From NCBI GenBank assembly GCA_021797225.1, contig JAKAAE010000003.1:1-31717 (forward strand): DNA of 31,717 bases, given 5' to 3'. Each line of letters opens with the position of its first letter. Positions within the stretch are counted from its first letter, which is position 1. The DNA is from Thermoplasmata archaeon (GTDB lineage Archaea; Thermoplasmatota; Thermoplasmata; Thermoplasmatales; Thermoplasmataceae). The notes beneath the pieces are model-generated. The model had not been told where the DNA came from. It did not search any database and saw only the letters and a program-made list of their open reading frames with translations. This document shows, in pieces, positions 9,001 to 17,555 of this stretch. Both the position numbers and the translations under genes were made by a program.

Positions 9001-9525
9001 TATTTTTTCCAGTGTGCAGTAATCTCTTGAATTTTCTAATGGTTTTATACATTCTTTGAAAGAATTATATTTAAAGGATTCCCTGAAATAGATTTCAAAT
9101 TTTGATTCGTCATAAATTCCTGCAATGCATAGATATTCTACTGAAGTATCTATATTAACAGAGTTTATTAATTTGTAAAACACTTCATGAACATTTTCCA
9201 GATCTAGAAGGTTCCGATTTGTATTAATAAGCTTGAGGAAATCCTCAATATAATTCATATGATAATACATGAATACTCGATATTTCAGTACCGGAACGAG
9301 ATTGGCATCTATATTATTCAACGCGTTAAATAGTTCTTCCGTGATTTCCTGATTTTTGAAGGCATCCTCAAGAATTTTAGAGATATCTTGATCGTATATG
9401 GTCTTAATTCCATCCTGTTCTTTTATAACAAAATTGCTGAAAATGTCTATTGAATTTTTTTCGAGGGCCTTTTTCAATACGGCCTTTAATTTCTTTTTCA
9501 GCATCAGATGATCCATGGAGAACAT
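6028..9525 (-). CDS. Large TPR-like helical repeat protein, 1165 residues
   Basis: Function not recognised. Almost the whole chain is predicted helical repeats; the clearest is a canonical tetratricopeptide unit at about 244-275 (ANAILADAYYHIGDYERALK), with degenerate copies through about residue 960. The last 180 residues look different (mixed strands and helices, including YTYIGREDYNER) and may be a separate domain. No signal peptide or membrane helix is visible, so it is probably a cytoplasmic scaffold. Start at 9525 is supported by a TATA box centred about 26 bases upstream, fitting a leaderless message. It abuts the M50 protease gene with zero spacing. Codon use looks more AT-rich than in the nuo genes. 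Probably restricted to Thermoplasmatales, which is inference. Confidence 0.75.
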   Translation of the reverse strand: MFSMDHLMLKKKLKAVLKKALEKNSIDIFSNFVIKEQDGIKTIYDQDISKILEDAFKNQEITEELFNALNNIDANLVPVLKYRVFMYYHMNYIEDFLKLINTNRNLLDLENVHEVFYKLINSVNIDTSVEYLCIAGIYDESKFEIYFRESFKYNSFKECIKPLENSRDYCTLEKILQQCILVTGSKECYIKLAEMYKEREEKDNLKTLLDRITSIFNDDIDLTYFYSYLGDYNYVIKNSDKTSPANAILADAYYHIGDYERALKIYKYIYYNIDKNVLDRIIEITYSMHDYYSLLGYISSMEKNTNLKRQFILYKIEAEINLEMYSEAESDIAKYKAEFAEDPEILQLLIKYYINIDDQESAYRLASTLIERGISDKYNYKTAVGYLYENRRYGDLIKLLDANPEMSDFRPEYCSSLIYSGKIDNALNCISENNSLLDSGPVVDTLFEFLKSENRIKKFENIDISGTLLEMALFFIRGRKNVDYRKYMEKVYRNKSVACTYILASADDIQKIAFNKNYIRGLMGIEKYQTVGSIISSIYSIQNGIVPEDLNDSEYFLYPVSMALIRHGFYKQAAIYIESINNKSPDPFYYYIRALIDEHESSHSEAQKHVDEAINILENIDFYALRINIALQRNERPDSFIKSCIEKGFIDIFFQIDDFVEKNKIEVSDSFRELLTDTDVKNTGMYRLKAYCMDSYKIKLKFSALSVLHGGTSNDIVKHYSLLKSRNEKIAITFLEYYPVKKYVSYIILCSYYYSKRIYKKTLEYFNAAYIRNRKAEKNPVFQEISTGNIISQKIIGDMESRNEWFDLLLFYYYRKEYTSIREIIQNHYSNTKILQFAINFAWETMSLKEFMLELFRKTGDKIMGELLAGKFHEMELYSYEIDILKKLTGSYPLETANLDKLINALILNNQEDEALKLSYENYHNNKSKSSFNRMIKTAYTLKDYASVVNICGNNAEFIDARNIEYFIDAEIKLFNYVGARVAMKEYSDLITEDIKNNIETKIKASYRTRIILKFAGDIFKMEIENNTIFNFHEMQKYIPGYISTDVYNFITNDMPYTYIGREDYNERSRNIIKRLKETGILSLNKIKIHDIYNVTDDVIIAKNFYVFIGRAMDGYYKSSLHGNWKFTSDANRKDVPGIIEAMIKYDIGILDSIAISEKIKKGAI

Positions 9526-9544
9526 TAACGGTATATTTTAACAG

Positions 9545-9557
9545 ATATTATAATAGT
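9545..9557 (-). promoter_or_regulatory. TATA box of the TPR-like protein / M50 protease operon
   Basis: The minus strand reads CTATTATAATATC, centred about 26 bases before the ATG at 9525. This is the spacing for a leaderless transcript and supports the long start of the TPR-like protein. Confidence 0.4.
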
Positions 9558-9657
9558 TTATGGTATTATTTAAATAAATAATCCTCTACATGAAAATAAT
9601 TATAAAATTTCTATAAAGATCAGGTTTTCTGGTCTGTCTATTATTATTTATTCCGGT

Positions 9658-9996
9658 CTAAACTGCAGCTATCATGAACACATGAACCAGCTTAACAACC
9701 TCTATCAGCACATTAAATCCTGTGAACTCATACAACGCTATTCCAATTCCAGCACCGAGGAACATAGAAGATATCAAATATGCAAGAGTTCTTATTCCAA
9801 AAAATATCAGGATTCCCGTTACTAAAGCAATCAGTGGTGCATACACACTTGTGGACATGCTTATACCGGAAGAGGAATAATGCACCAGATAAGGGAATAA
9901 AAATGCAATAAATCTGGCCCCAAAGATAAATCCGATAATTATACCCACAATAGTTTCAATATCATTTTTTAATTTAATATATTTTTTAATATCCAT
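9658..9996 (-). CDS. Small membrane protein of unknown function
   Basis: Not recognised. From the ATG at 9996 it has 112 residues: a short basic N-terminus, then three or four membrane helices (about 13-36, 48-68, 72-92, and a hydrophobic tail from about 95). There are no charged catalytic residues or cysteines in the helices, so a channel, holin-like or structural role cannot be separated. An ATG at 10056 would add 20 residues, but that stretch is TATA-rich and reads LIYKFIYIYK, which looks like promoter DNA rather than protein. Both starts have a TATA-like sequence upstream, so the start is uncertain. It is transcribed away from the decayed permease across an AT-rich divergent spacer. Confidence 0.6.
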   Translation of the reverse strand: MDIKKYIKLKNDIETIVGIIIGFIFGARFIAFLFPYLVHYSSSGISMSTSVYAPLIALVTGILIFFGIRTLAYLISSMFLGAGIGIALYEFTGFNVLIEVVKLVHVFMIAAV

Positions 9997-10145
9997 TTTA
10001 TATATGTAAATAAATTTATATATTAAATCTTTTTGTTTGTATTTGTCTTTCCCCATTACTGAGTATTAATAACAAATATACATATATATTATACTATAAT
10101 GTACATTTTAGATTATAATTATATACGAAAAAACAATTAGCTACC

Positions 10146-11334
10146 ATGGAAAACCATTTGCATTCAAATTCAATATCATTGACCGGATTAATATTTCAGG
10201 GAATGGGTCAGCTGTCCCCCCTTTTTACATGTATCTGATTTATCAATTTGCAAATTTAATTTTTATTCTATCATTCTTTATAATGATATTCAATCCGGCC
10301 ATATTTTATCTTACAGGTGTGAATATACCATTTTATTATGGTATAATATTAATTGTAATCATAAGTATTCCTTCATTTTATGCCGTTTACCGTGGAATAG
10401 CCCCATCCTTCAAATCACAGATAACAATCAATCTCATAGAAATATTATTTGTTGTTGCCATTTCACTGATAATAATATTCACATCCACTGACAACACATT
10501 TGCAGTATTCACTCCGATTTCTGGTTATAAGGATCTCTTCCTCGGGTTCATAACAGGAAGTTTTCTAGCATACACAGGTTATGGCTCGGTGGTTTCACTC
10601 GGAGAGAAGGCAGGTGCGCCCAGAAAAAACATTGGACTTTCCATAGTTGTCATGCTTTTGATCATCGGGCTTCTGGACCTTTTAATTTCCTATTCCCCGG
10701 TTGTGGGATTTGGGGTAAGTAATACGGGTAATTTCGCAAATACAGTAATTCCTGCATTTATGGTAATAAAAACCCATATAGGCATATACGTTTCAATGTT
10801 CTTCCTCCCTTTCAACTTTTTTATAATTTATACGCTTTTCAACATAATAGGTATCGCAACTACCAGAAATATATATTCAATGGCCAGCGATGGCTTCCTG
10901 ACAGCATCATTTATGAAATTGAATAAATATGGTGCACCGCAGAATGCACTGTTTTTATTATTAGGAATATTCATATCGGTTGCCATGGTTTCCACTTTGA
11001 TATTTTATTCATCCTTCGGCACATCTGGATTTCTAAACCAGTTCATATTCTATGCTACTATTAGTACACTTTCTACTTTAATGATACATATAATAGTTAA
11101 TACTGGACTTTTAAGGATTCATAAAATTTTGTTTTTGACTTTGTAATTCCATCAGTATACACAATCATAATACTCATAGCTCTTTATTACGCCATATCTG
11201 GACTGGAATTTCTATTTATCTATTCTCCTGTAATTATAGTAGTTTACATTATAATTATAGCCATGATCAGTATCATTATGGGAGCAAAAATAAAAGATAT
11301 TTATGAAAAAATGCCTATGAAAGAAAGAAGTTAA
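10146..11334 (+). pseudogene. Decayed APC-family amino acid permease
   Basis: Remains of an amino acid-polyamine-organocation permease in three frames. An N-terminal piece (ATG 10146 to TGA 10238) has the first-helix region, ISLTGLIFQGMGQLSP. The main piece, open from 10229 to 11146 (305 residues), carries about eight membrane helices and the typical loop GYGSVVSLGEKAGAPRKNIG. The C-terminal helices continue in another frame from about 11137 to the TAA at 11334 (VIPSVYTIIILIALYYAI). The second break lies near the AAAATTTTGTTTTT runs around 11124-11136, where restoring one base would rejoin the frames. At the first break a frameshift is combined with the apparent loss of about two helices, since the whole is shorter than the usual 450-500 residues. 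Substrate unknown. Sequencing error could explain one frameshift but not the internal loss. Confidence 0.75.
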
Positions 11335-11337
11335 AAA

Positions 11338-11973
11338 TTATTCTTTCTCCAGTATTTCCATAATGGATTTTGTGTCCATGACCATGGATACTGTAGACAT
11401 GGACTTGAGCGCTGCTTCATGCATTTCCTTGCTGTGTGAAGAACAGGAATCTGATGCCACAACCGTGTAATAACCGAGATTCCCTGAATCCCTCACACTG
11501 GACTCAACTCCTATTTCCGTTGCAATTCCAGTAAAAATAACTGTCTTAATGCCGGCTGCCTTGAACATGTTATCAACGTTTGTTCCTATGAAAAGGCTGG
11601 CAGTGTTTTTGTTAATGACATAATCTTCCTTTTCCGGCGCAAGGTCAGGATAAATTTCTGATTCACTCGAATTCGGTGCCATAAAAACAGGAAGTTTTGA
11701 TGGGTCACTAACTCCAAATCGCTTCATATAACTATATATTCCTGATGGAGCCATATACTGAAAAGGCAGGGGTGTTATCTTTGTGTATAACACAGGAATG
11801 TTTTTGTTCCTTGCCAACTCTGTGAGTTTTTTTACGTTCTTTACAAATTCATCCTTATTGAAGATATTGTTAACGAGGCCATTCTGAACATCCCAGTTCA
11901 CAAGTACAGTATGATCCGGTTTTAGTATCTCTTCTATATTCTCAAATATTGTTTTGTTTCCGAAAGATTTCAT
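11338..11973 (-). CDS. Isochorismatase-fold hydrolase lacking the catalytic cysteine
   Basis: Member of the isochorismatase / nicotinamidase superfamily, 211 residues, full length. The Asp of the triad is D28 in VNWDVQNG and the Lys is K122 in INKNTASLF. The third position, cysteine in nicotinamidases and related amidases, is Gly155 in GIATEIGVESSVRDS. Isochorismatases proper also lack the cysteine, so it may still be a hydrolase for a vinyl ether or another ester-like substrate; a nicotinamidase role is unlikely. The ATG is four bases after the siroheme synthase stop, so the two are co-transcribed, though no shared pathway is evident. Three bases separate its stop from the permease remnant. 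Confidence 0.85.
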   Translation of the reverse strand: MKSFGNKTIFENIEEILKPDHTVLVNWDVQNGLVNNIFNKDEFVKNVKKLTELARNKNIPVLYTKITPLPFQYMAPSGIYSYMKRFGVSDPSKLPVFMAPNSSESEIYPDLAPEKEDYVINKNTASLFIGTNVDNMFKAAGIKTVIFTGIATEIGVESSVRDSGNLGYYTVVASDSCSSHSKEMHEAALKSMSTVSMVMDTKSIMEILEKE

Positions 11974-11977
11974 ACTA

Positions 11978-12472
11978 TTATATTTTCTTATGATATATTG
12001 ATTTTATGGTATCCTCGAAGATGCAGTCAGAAGAAGCCATGTCTCTGAGAAGCAGTTCCTTTAATATTTTAGACGTTCCCGGTGATTTGCCACCTGTGCT
12101 CATGGATATTGTTACATCGCCGATATTAACATTTGCAACCATCATAATATCTGAATTTTCATGGTTTCCAGAATTAATATGTAAAATATTTCTGCTTTCG
12201 CAGATACCGGAAATCATATCATTGACTTTCTGGTCATCAGTTGCACAAAGTACCATGAAATATTCATTAGATATATCCTGTTCTTCTACCTTTTTCTGCA
12301 TAAATTTTATCTTACCACCGATTGAAAGTTCCTTTATAAATTCGGTTGCATCAGGGGATATCACATGGATTGTTACGTCCTCACTCAGGAAAGTTTTTAT
12401 TTTTCTCTCTGCTATTTTTCCCCCACCGACTATCAGGATTTTTCTGTTTTTTAGAACTATGTTGAAAATCAC
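11978..12472 (-). CDS. Precorrin-2 dehydrogenase / siroheme synthase N-terminal domain protein
   Basis: NAD-dependent oxidation of precorrin-2 to sirohydrochlorin, possibly with iron insertion to siroheme (Met8/CysG N-domain family). A Rossmann fold opens at once with ILIVGGGKIAERK, the dinucleotide loop; the family motif GGKSPGTSKILKELL follows near 126-140. At 164 residues it is shorter than the usual 200 or so, keeping the dehydrogenase and the dimerisation segment but only a stub of the C-terminal helical domain. Siroheme is the entry to the alternative archaeal heme route and to sulfite reductase. A TATA-like ATTAATTAATA near 12496-12506 lies about 28 bases before the ATG and would give a leaderless message. 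No other heme gene is nearby. Confidence 0.87.
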   Translation of the reverse strand: MIFNIVLKNRKILIVGGGKIAERKIKTFLSEDVTIHVISPDATEFIKELSIGGKIKFMQKKVEEQDISNEYFMVLCATDDQKVNDMISGICESRNILHINSGNHENSDIMMVANVNIGDVTISMSTGGKSPGTSKILKELLLRDMASSDCIFEDTIKSIYHKKI

Positions 12473-12543
12473 ATAAACCCAATCATAACATTCTATTAAT
12501 TAATAATTATTTTGGCATCCTGAGGATAAAAACCGCTGAAAGG

Positions 12544-14211
12544 TTAAATTTTCCTTTTAATGTCATTATATGATCTGTACAGGGATACCAGAAAGGATTC
12601 CTTTGTGAGCTTATGCTTATAAGACCATTCCACATCCTTTTCAATATACGATAAATGGCTACTCTTGTTTTCATTGGATATATAAGCATCTCCGTGCATG
12701 TATGCAGTTATATTCTTTACTATCTCTTCCGCATCCTGACCCTTCAGCATACCTAAAGACTGCCTTAATTTTATCATGCGTATTTCAGATTCGTATGTTG
12801 CCTTTGCAATCTGTTCTACACTCATCCATTTTGTATAGTAATTCAAGAAATCAGTCCAGACTTTCCCATTTTCAAGTAAATTAAAATAATCACTGATTGT
12901 TCTTGCAGTAATAGTGAAACCATAGTCTTCCGGATGTTCATATATCAGGGAACCCGGGTCTATGAATGGAGTAAGCGGAGAAACAAATGTATATAATTTC
13001 TCCTTATCCTTTGTAAATCTCCTCATTAACTGTTCGCCATACTCCAGATCTCTAGTTACATCATCCATTGTTTGCCCGCTCATTCCGATTGTGAAATACA
13101 CATCCACCTTTTTGGAGCCGGCTGCAATAGAGTTCTCTATGAAACTTTCGAGGCTTTTATTATCATAAGGCCTTCCATTTTTATTCCTTATTGTTTCACT
13201 GGATGATTCCGGGGATATTTCCACAGTAAAATCAGGGAAATTTCTACCGAATTCTTCAATATACTGTTTTCCCGGAGGCACAAAAAATTCAGTTAATAAT
13301 GGCAAGTCCATATTCCTGTTCTTCATTTCCCTGAATAGTGATGAATAAAATTTTTCTCCTGCACGGTTTATATCGCCGGTAATAAATACAGGACTGCCCA
13401 GTATTTCCTGAACTAGTGATATCTCTTCGGCTATAATTTCTGGTTTTCTGTATACAGGTGACACAGCATTGTAATTATTCTTATATGCAAAATTTGACCC
13501 ACCACAGAATGCACAGTTATAACTGCACCCATGTTCTATTACGGTCATTGCCTCGGTATTTTCTAGCCATGAAGCATAGGGTAAGTGCCCCTTAATATCA
13601 TGATATTTAATTGCATTTTTCATGAGTATTCCATAGTTAAGGAATACATCGTCTATGGACGATTTTCCTTGCCTATTGTGTACTATTTTACTTCCGTTTC
13701 TGTGTACCAAATTCGGAACATTATCAAGATTTTGTGAATTTTCTACGGATTCTGCAAGCTTTACTGTATTTTTTTCCTGCAGGTCACCGGAAAGTATGAA
13801 GTCTATATATTCATAGTTCTTCATGATGTCATCAGCAAAATAGGTGGCAGAAAATCCACCAAGCAGCACCTTTGATTCCGGATGCAGGTCTTTTATAATC
13901 TTTGCAATTTTTAAAGCACCGTTAACATGGGGCAGCCAGTGAAGGTCAATGCCAAAAATTTCCGATTCCACGTCCTTCAAATACTTTACAGGATCAAATT
14001 TACTGGAAGATACCATCATGGCTGCAACATTGCATATCCTGGCATTATAACCCTCTTTTATCAGTGAGTTGAGCATGCTGACAAATCCGATAGGGTACAT
14101 CTCAAACACGGGGGTAGACGGAATAACATCGCTTATTGGCCCGAGCTTGATATCTCTGGTTCTGAAATCATATATGCTCGGGGCATGTACCAGTGCAACT
14201 TCTGTTTTCAT
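12544..14211 (-). CDS. B12-binding / radical SAM protein, Ta0216-like
   Basis: Cobalamin-dependent radical SAM enzyme of 555 residues, resembling the Thermoplasma Ta0216 family. The N-terminal third (about 1-190) is a B12-binding domain with IDLHWLPH (H91 the likely cobalt ligand), GGFSATYFA near 118-126 and LSGDLQE. The radical SAM core has C229-x3-C233-x2-C236 in HGCSYNCAFCGG for the 4Fe-4S cluster, followed by TGDINRAG, EISPESSSE and GMSGQTMDD strands. The C-terminal 150 residues hold no added cluster motif. Members of this superclass do methylations and ring rearrangements; the substrate here is unknown. GGTGA lies four bases before the ATG at 14211, so it has a leader, unlike most first genes here. 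It may be read with the siroheme synthase gene 71 bases downstream. Confidence 0.87.
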   Translation of the reverse strand: MKTEVALVHAPSIYDFRTRDIKLGPISDVIPSTPVFEMYPIGFVSMLNSLIKEGYNARICNVAAMMVSSSKFDPVKYLKDVESEIFGIDLHWLPHVNGALKIAKIIKDLHPESKVLLGGFSATYFADDIMKNYEYIDFILSGDLQEKNTVKLAESVENSQNLDNVPNLVHRNGSKIVHNRQGKSSIDDVFLNYGILMKNAIKYHDIKGHLPYASWLENTEAMTVIEHGCSYNCAFCGGSNFAYKNNYNAVSPVYRKPEIIAEEISLVQEILGSPVFITGDINRAGEKFYSSLFREMKNRNMDLPLLTEFFVPPGKQYIEEFGRNFPDFTVEISPESSSETIRNKNGRPYDNKSLESFIENSIAAGSKKVDVYFTIGMSGQTMDDVTRDLEYGEQLMRRFTKDKEKLYTFVSPLTPFIDPGSLIYEHPEDYGFTITARTISDYFNLLENGKVWTDFLNYYTKWMSVEQIAKATYESEIRMIKLRQSLGMLKGQDAEEIVKNITAYMHGDAYISNENKSSHLSYIEKDVEWSYKHKLTKESFLVSLYRSYNDIKRKI

Positions 14212-14354
14212 AATATCACCAATTTAAAAATATAAAACTGCTGGAAAGGCTGTGAAATTTTTAGGCAATTGCTTTCAAGCATGATATTATTATATAGTTT
14301 ATTCGGTTAAAAATTTATCGTTTTTAGATGAATGAAAAAAATAAGTTATAAATA

Positions 14355-14954
14355 TTACGGCGGAGCCTGTAAATGCTGATATATTGCAGCATAACCTATA
14401 AACAGTGCTATCAGTGCAGTGAGTGCCAGAAGTATGAACCCAATGTAATATAGATATTTTTTGCTCTTGTCAGGTTTCACGAATAAAACCAGAGAGTACA
14501 CGGCAGATATCCCACTCATAACGTATAATCCCAGGGCACTTACTAGCTCATCTCCTGTTTCGAGCTTGAAATTAATCATTGCGGCGCTTTCGATAAACAG
14601 ATAAATGCCCAGCATCACGCCAGGGATTGAGATCGATCTGAGGTTTTCCTGTTTGTATATCATCAGGGAACCGGCCATCAGTAGCAATCCCAGTATCATC
14701 AGCGGGTCACCGAAAAGCATGTTATATGCACTCAGCGGGCCTGGAAATGGCCAGAACTGGGACATTCTGAAACCGGACGCAAAATCAAAAAATCCGAAAG
14801 CAAAGCTCGGAATAACCAGCTCTTTCATATCTTTTCCCTGTGCAGCCATATAAAAATATGCCGCTATCAGGGCAGCACTTATACCTAAACTTAATAGCAT
14901 TGCAGCCAATGGATCAACAAATCCCATAAAATTACCTGTAAATCTTATTTTCAT
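14355..14954 (-). CDS. DUF981-like integral membrane protein
   Basis: A 199-residue protein with six to seven membrane helices and short loops. The segment FGFFDFASGFRMSQFWPFPGP (about 53-73) with aromatic and proline residues, and the phrase YNMLFGDPLMILG, are what I associate with the archaeal DUF981 family, known from Thermoplasmatales and Sulfolobales with no assigned function. An alternative start at residue 10 would still keep all helices. It stands alone, separated by more than 140 bases from the radical SAM gene and divergent from the acyl-CoA dehydrogenase. Confidence 0.7.
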   Translation of the reverse strand: MKIRFTGNFMGFVDPLAAMLLSLGISAALIAAYFYMAAQGKDMKELVIPSFAFGFFDFASGFRMSQFWPFPGPLSAYNMLFGDPLMILGLLLMAGSLMIYKQENLRSISIPGVMLGIYLFIESAAMINFKLETGDELVSALGLYVMSGISAVYSLVLFVKPDKSKKYLYYIGFILLALTALIALFIGYAAIYQHLQAPP

Positions 14955-15176
14955 CCCTTATTAATATACTGTTTTTTTTTATGAATATGTTCAATATAAT
15001 GTTCATTTTATAGATATATTTCATTAATTGCCTGAAAAATACGTGATGAAAAGGTCTAGAATATCCTCAGCTGCTTTAAAATTCCCTCAAATTTTTGGGT
15101 CTACGCAATGCTATGCAATATATCTTACTATAAGTATCCATAAGAAAACTATTATTATTTGTCATTATTTACTTCT

Positions 15177-16310
15177 ATGTTAAGCGAGAATGAAATGGAT
15201 GTTTTAAAATATGTCAGGGAACTTGCAGAGAACAAAATAAAACCAAGGGCCCGGGAAATAGACGAAAAGATGGAAGTGCCTGAGGATATTATACAAGCAA
15301 TGAGGGATATGGGTCTGTTTGCCTCGTATATACCTGAAAAATACGGTGGTTATGGTTTAAGCTTTCCATTCCTTGTTGAGGCAATAGAGACCATATCGGA
15401 GGCATGTCCCAGTACTGCTCTGGTACTGGATGGGGCCCTCACTCTTTTTGCTGAGCCGCTCATAATGTTCGGCAATGAATCACTGAACAAAAAATATCTT
15501 ACAGAAATTGCAAAAGGTGCAGTCGGCGGTTTAGCTATTACGGAGCCCGGATCAGGAAGTGATGCAGCATCGATTTCAGCACATGCTGAAAAATGTTCTA
15601 GCGGATATAAAATCAATGGGACAAAAACCTTTATTTCCAATGGAAGACTTGCAAAATTTTTTGTGATGGACGCATCAACTGATAAGTCTAGGGGTTATAA
15701 GGGAATCACAACATTTGTTGTTGATGCAGATGCCCCAGGCCTTGAAATTAGCAGGGATATACACAAGATGGGCATACGTGGATCCAGCACAGTTGAACTG
15801 AATTTTCACGATGTTGTTGTTCCTGAGTCAAATATTGTAGGCGAGTACAACAAAGGCTTTTCAGTTATAATGGATACCCTAGATGCTGGAAGAATAGGAA
15901 TAGGCGCACAGGCACTGGGAATTGCAAAATCTGCTTTCAGGGAAGCCCTTGAATACATAAATACACGAAAGCAGTTCAACAAAAAAATTATTGATTTTCA
16001 GGGAATACAGTTCATGATAGCAGAAATGGAATCAAAAATAAAAGCCTCAGAGCTTCTGATAAGGGAAGCCGCCGAAAAGTGGGAAAAGCATGAGGATACT
16101 GTGGAACTGTCATCCATAGCAAAGATGTTTGCCTCCGATACTGCAGTTTATGTAACCGAGAGATCCCTGCAACTTTTTGGAGGATATGGTTACACCACGG
16201 ACTTCAATGCTGAAAGACATATGAGAGATGCAAAAATTACTCAAATTTATGAGGGGACAAACGAAATTCAGAAAATTATAATAGCCCGTGAAATTATGAA
16301 AAATCTATAA
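15177..16310 (+). CDS. Acyl-CoA dehydrogenase
   Basis: FAD enzyme that makes the alpha-beta double bond of an acyl-CoA, used in fatty acid or branched amino acid breakdown. Family blocks are intact: the flavin loop LAITEPGSGSDAASI near 120-134, the second block TRKQFNKKIIDFQGIQ, LQLFGGYGYTTDF near the CoA site, and IYEGTNEIQ, whose glutamate is the catalytic base. The 377 residues are the normal length. ATG at 15177 is preferred; a TTG at 15159 would add six residues and better fits one of the possible TATA boxes (ACTATAAG), so the start is not certain. The chain-length preference cannot be read. It stands 31 bases before gatD, with no obvious functional link. Confidence 0.93.
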   Translation: MLSENEMDVLKYVRELAENKIKPRAREIDEKMEVPEDIIQAMRDMGLFASYIPEKYGGYGLSFPFLVEAIETISEACPSTALVLDGALTLFAEPLIMFGNESLNKKYLTEIAKGAVGGLAITEPGSGSDAASISAHAEKCSSGYKINGTKTFISNGRLAKFFVMDASTDKSRGYKGITTFVVDADAPGLEISRDIHKMGIRGSSTVELNFHDVVVPESNIVGEYNKGFSVIMDTLDAGRIGIGAQALGIAKSAFREALEYINTRKQFNKKIIDFQGIQFMIAEMESKIKASELLIREAAEKWEKHEDTVELSSIAKMFASDTAVYVTERSLQLFGGYGYTTDFNAERHMRDAKITQIYEGTNEIQKIIIAREIMKNL

Positions 16311-16341
16311 GGTTTTTATATTCTTTATTAATTGAAGGATA

Positions 16342-17550
16342 ATGTTAATAGGCCAGAAAGTAGATTTTTCATATAAGGGAACAGAGTATACCGGAACTTT
16401 TATAAGTTCTTCAGAAAAAACAATTACGATCAAGCTGGGCAGTGGTTACAATATAACACTGAATAAAAGTTCATTCAGAATCGGGAAACAATATCCTGCC
16501 GAATCGCCGGAAAGCAATTCGAAAAGGGAAATATACAGCAAATGCGGGGAAAATGGCATATGCATACTTACAACAGGTGGAACCATAGGCAGTTCCGTGG
16601 ACTATAAAACCGGAGCAGTAAAACCGGTAAAGGACATATCATATTTGTACAATTTTGTTAATAACATAGATCGGTTCAAACTTTATCATGAAAACATTGA
16701 AAATATTCTGAGTGAAAATGTGGATGCCGGCAAATGGATTACTTTTGCCAGGAAGGCACGTGATGCCATGAAGAAGGGCAATTCGGTAATAATATTCCAC
16801 GGAACCGACACAATGCAGTATTCTGCCTCAGCATTATCTTTCATGTTCGAGGAACAGACGAAACCGGTAATATTTACAGGAAGCCAGAGAAGTTCCGATC
16901 GGCCAAGCAGTGATGCTTTTATGAATATAGAGGGATCAATATATTTCGCTTCCATGGATACGGGAGAGGTTGGAATATCCATGCACACAGGCACATCGGA
17001 CGATTCTATCTCTCTTTACCGTGGAACACGTACAAGAAAGATGCATACAAGCAGTAGGAACGCTTTTACGTCTATCGGAGAATCTCCTGTGGCTAAATAT
17101 TCAAACGGCAAGGTATCAAAGGAAAATTACATAAAAAAGCCCTCGGAGAATATTGTTCTGAAGGATAAGCTGGACGAAAATGTGGGGCTTGTGTATTTTT
17201 ATCCCGGAATGAAGGAAGAAGACTTCTACAATCTGTCATATAATAAGAAAGCTGTAATTATAATGGGCACAGGGCTCGGGCACGTATCCTCTGGCGTATT
17301 GAATGTAATCAACAAATTATCAAAGGAAACTGCCTTCTTTATGACTTCACAGTGCATATACGGGAATGTTAATATGAATGTGTATTCTACAGGTCGTGAT
17401 CTTATTCATGCTGGTGTAATTTCCCTTGATAATATGCTCGCAGAAACTGCAATGGTAAAAGCAATGTATATACTTGCAAATTATCCCGATGATTTGAATA
17501 AATTAATGAAAGCAAATATGAGGGGGGAAATTGAGGATATAATAAAGTGA
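16342..17550 (+). CDS. gatD: Glutamyl-tRNA(Gln) amidotransferase subunit D
   Basis: Asparaginase-like subunit that releases ammonia from glutamine or asparagine for GatE to amidate Glu-tRNA(Gln); archaea-specific. An N-terminal beta domain (about 1-50) precedes the type I asparaginase fold. The catalytic threonines sit in LTTGGTIGS (T78, T81) and HGTDTM (T155, D156), with GSQRSSDRPSSDA following. Length of 402 residues is slightly short but normal for Thermoplasmata. ATG at 16342 follows GAAGGAT. Its TGA overlaps the region before gatE, so the two are translated together. Confidence 0.95.
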   Translation: MLIGQKVDFSYKGTEYTGTFISSSEKTITIKLGSGYNITLNKSSFRIGKQYPAESPESNSKREIYSKCGENGICILTTGGTIGSSVDYKTGAVKPVKDISYLYNFVNNIDRFKLYHENIENILSENVDAGKWITFARKARDAMKKGNSVIIFHGTDTMQYSASALSFMFEEQTKPVIFTGSQRSSDRPSSDAFMNIEGSIYFASMDTGEVGISMHTGTSDDSISLYRGTRTRKMHTSSRNAFTSIGESPVAKYSNGKVSKENYIKKPSENIVLKDKLDENVGLVYFYPGMKEEDFYNLSYNKKAVIIMGTGLGHVSSGVLNVINKLSKETAFFMTSQCIYGNVNMNVYSTGRDLIHAGVISLDNMLAETAMVKAMYILANYPDDLNKLMKANMRGEIEDIIK

Positions 17551-17555
17551 TAGTT

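Noticed and set aside
12006..12476. 156-codon open frame on the plus strand
   Set aside because: It is antisense to the siroheme synthase gene, whose family motifs are clear; its translation is low-complexity hydrophobic with no family.
12507..12689. 60-codon minus-strand frame overlapping the end of the radical SAM gene
   Set aside because: Lies in another frame of a well-supported gene and has no leader or promoter.
14955..15158. Possible RNA gene or hairpin in the divergent spacer
   Set aside because: Only short, weak symmetries; no tRNA-like arms or conserved loop could be found.
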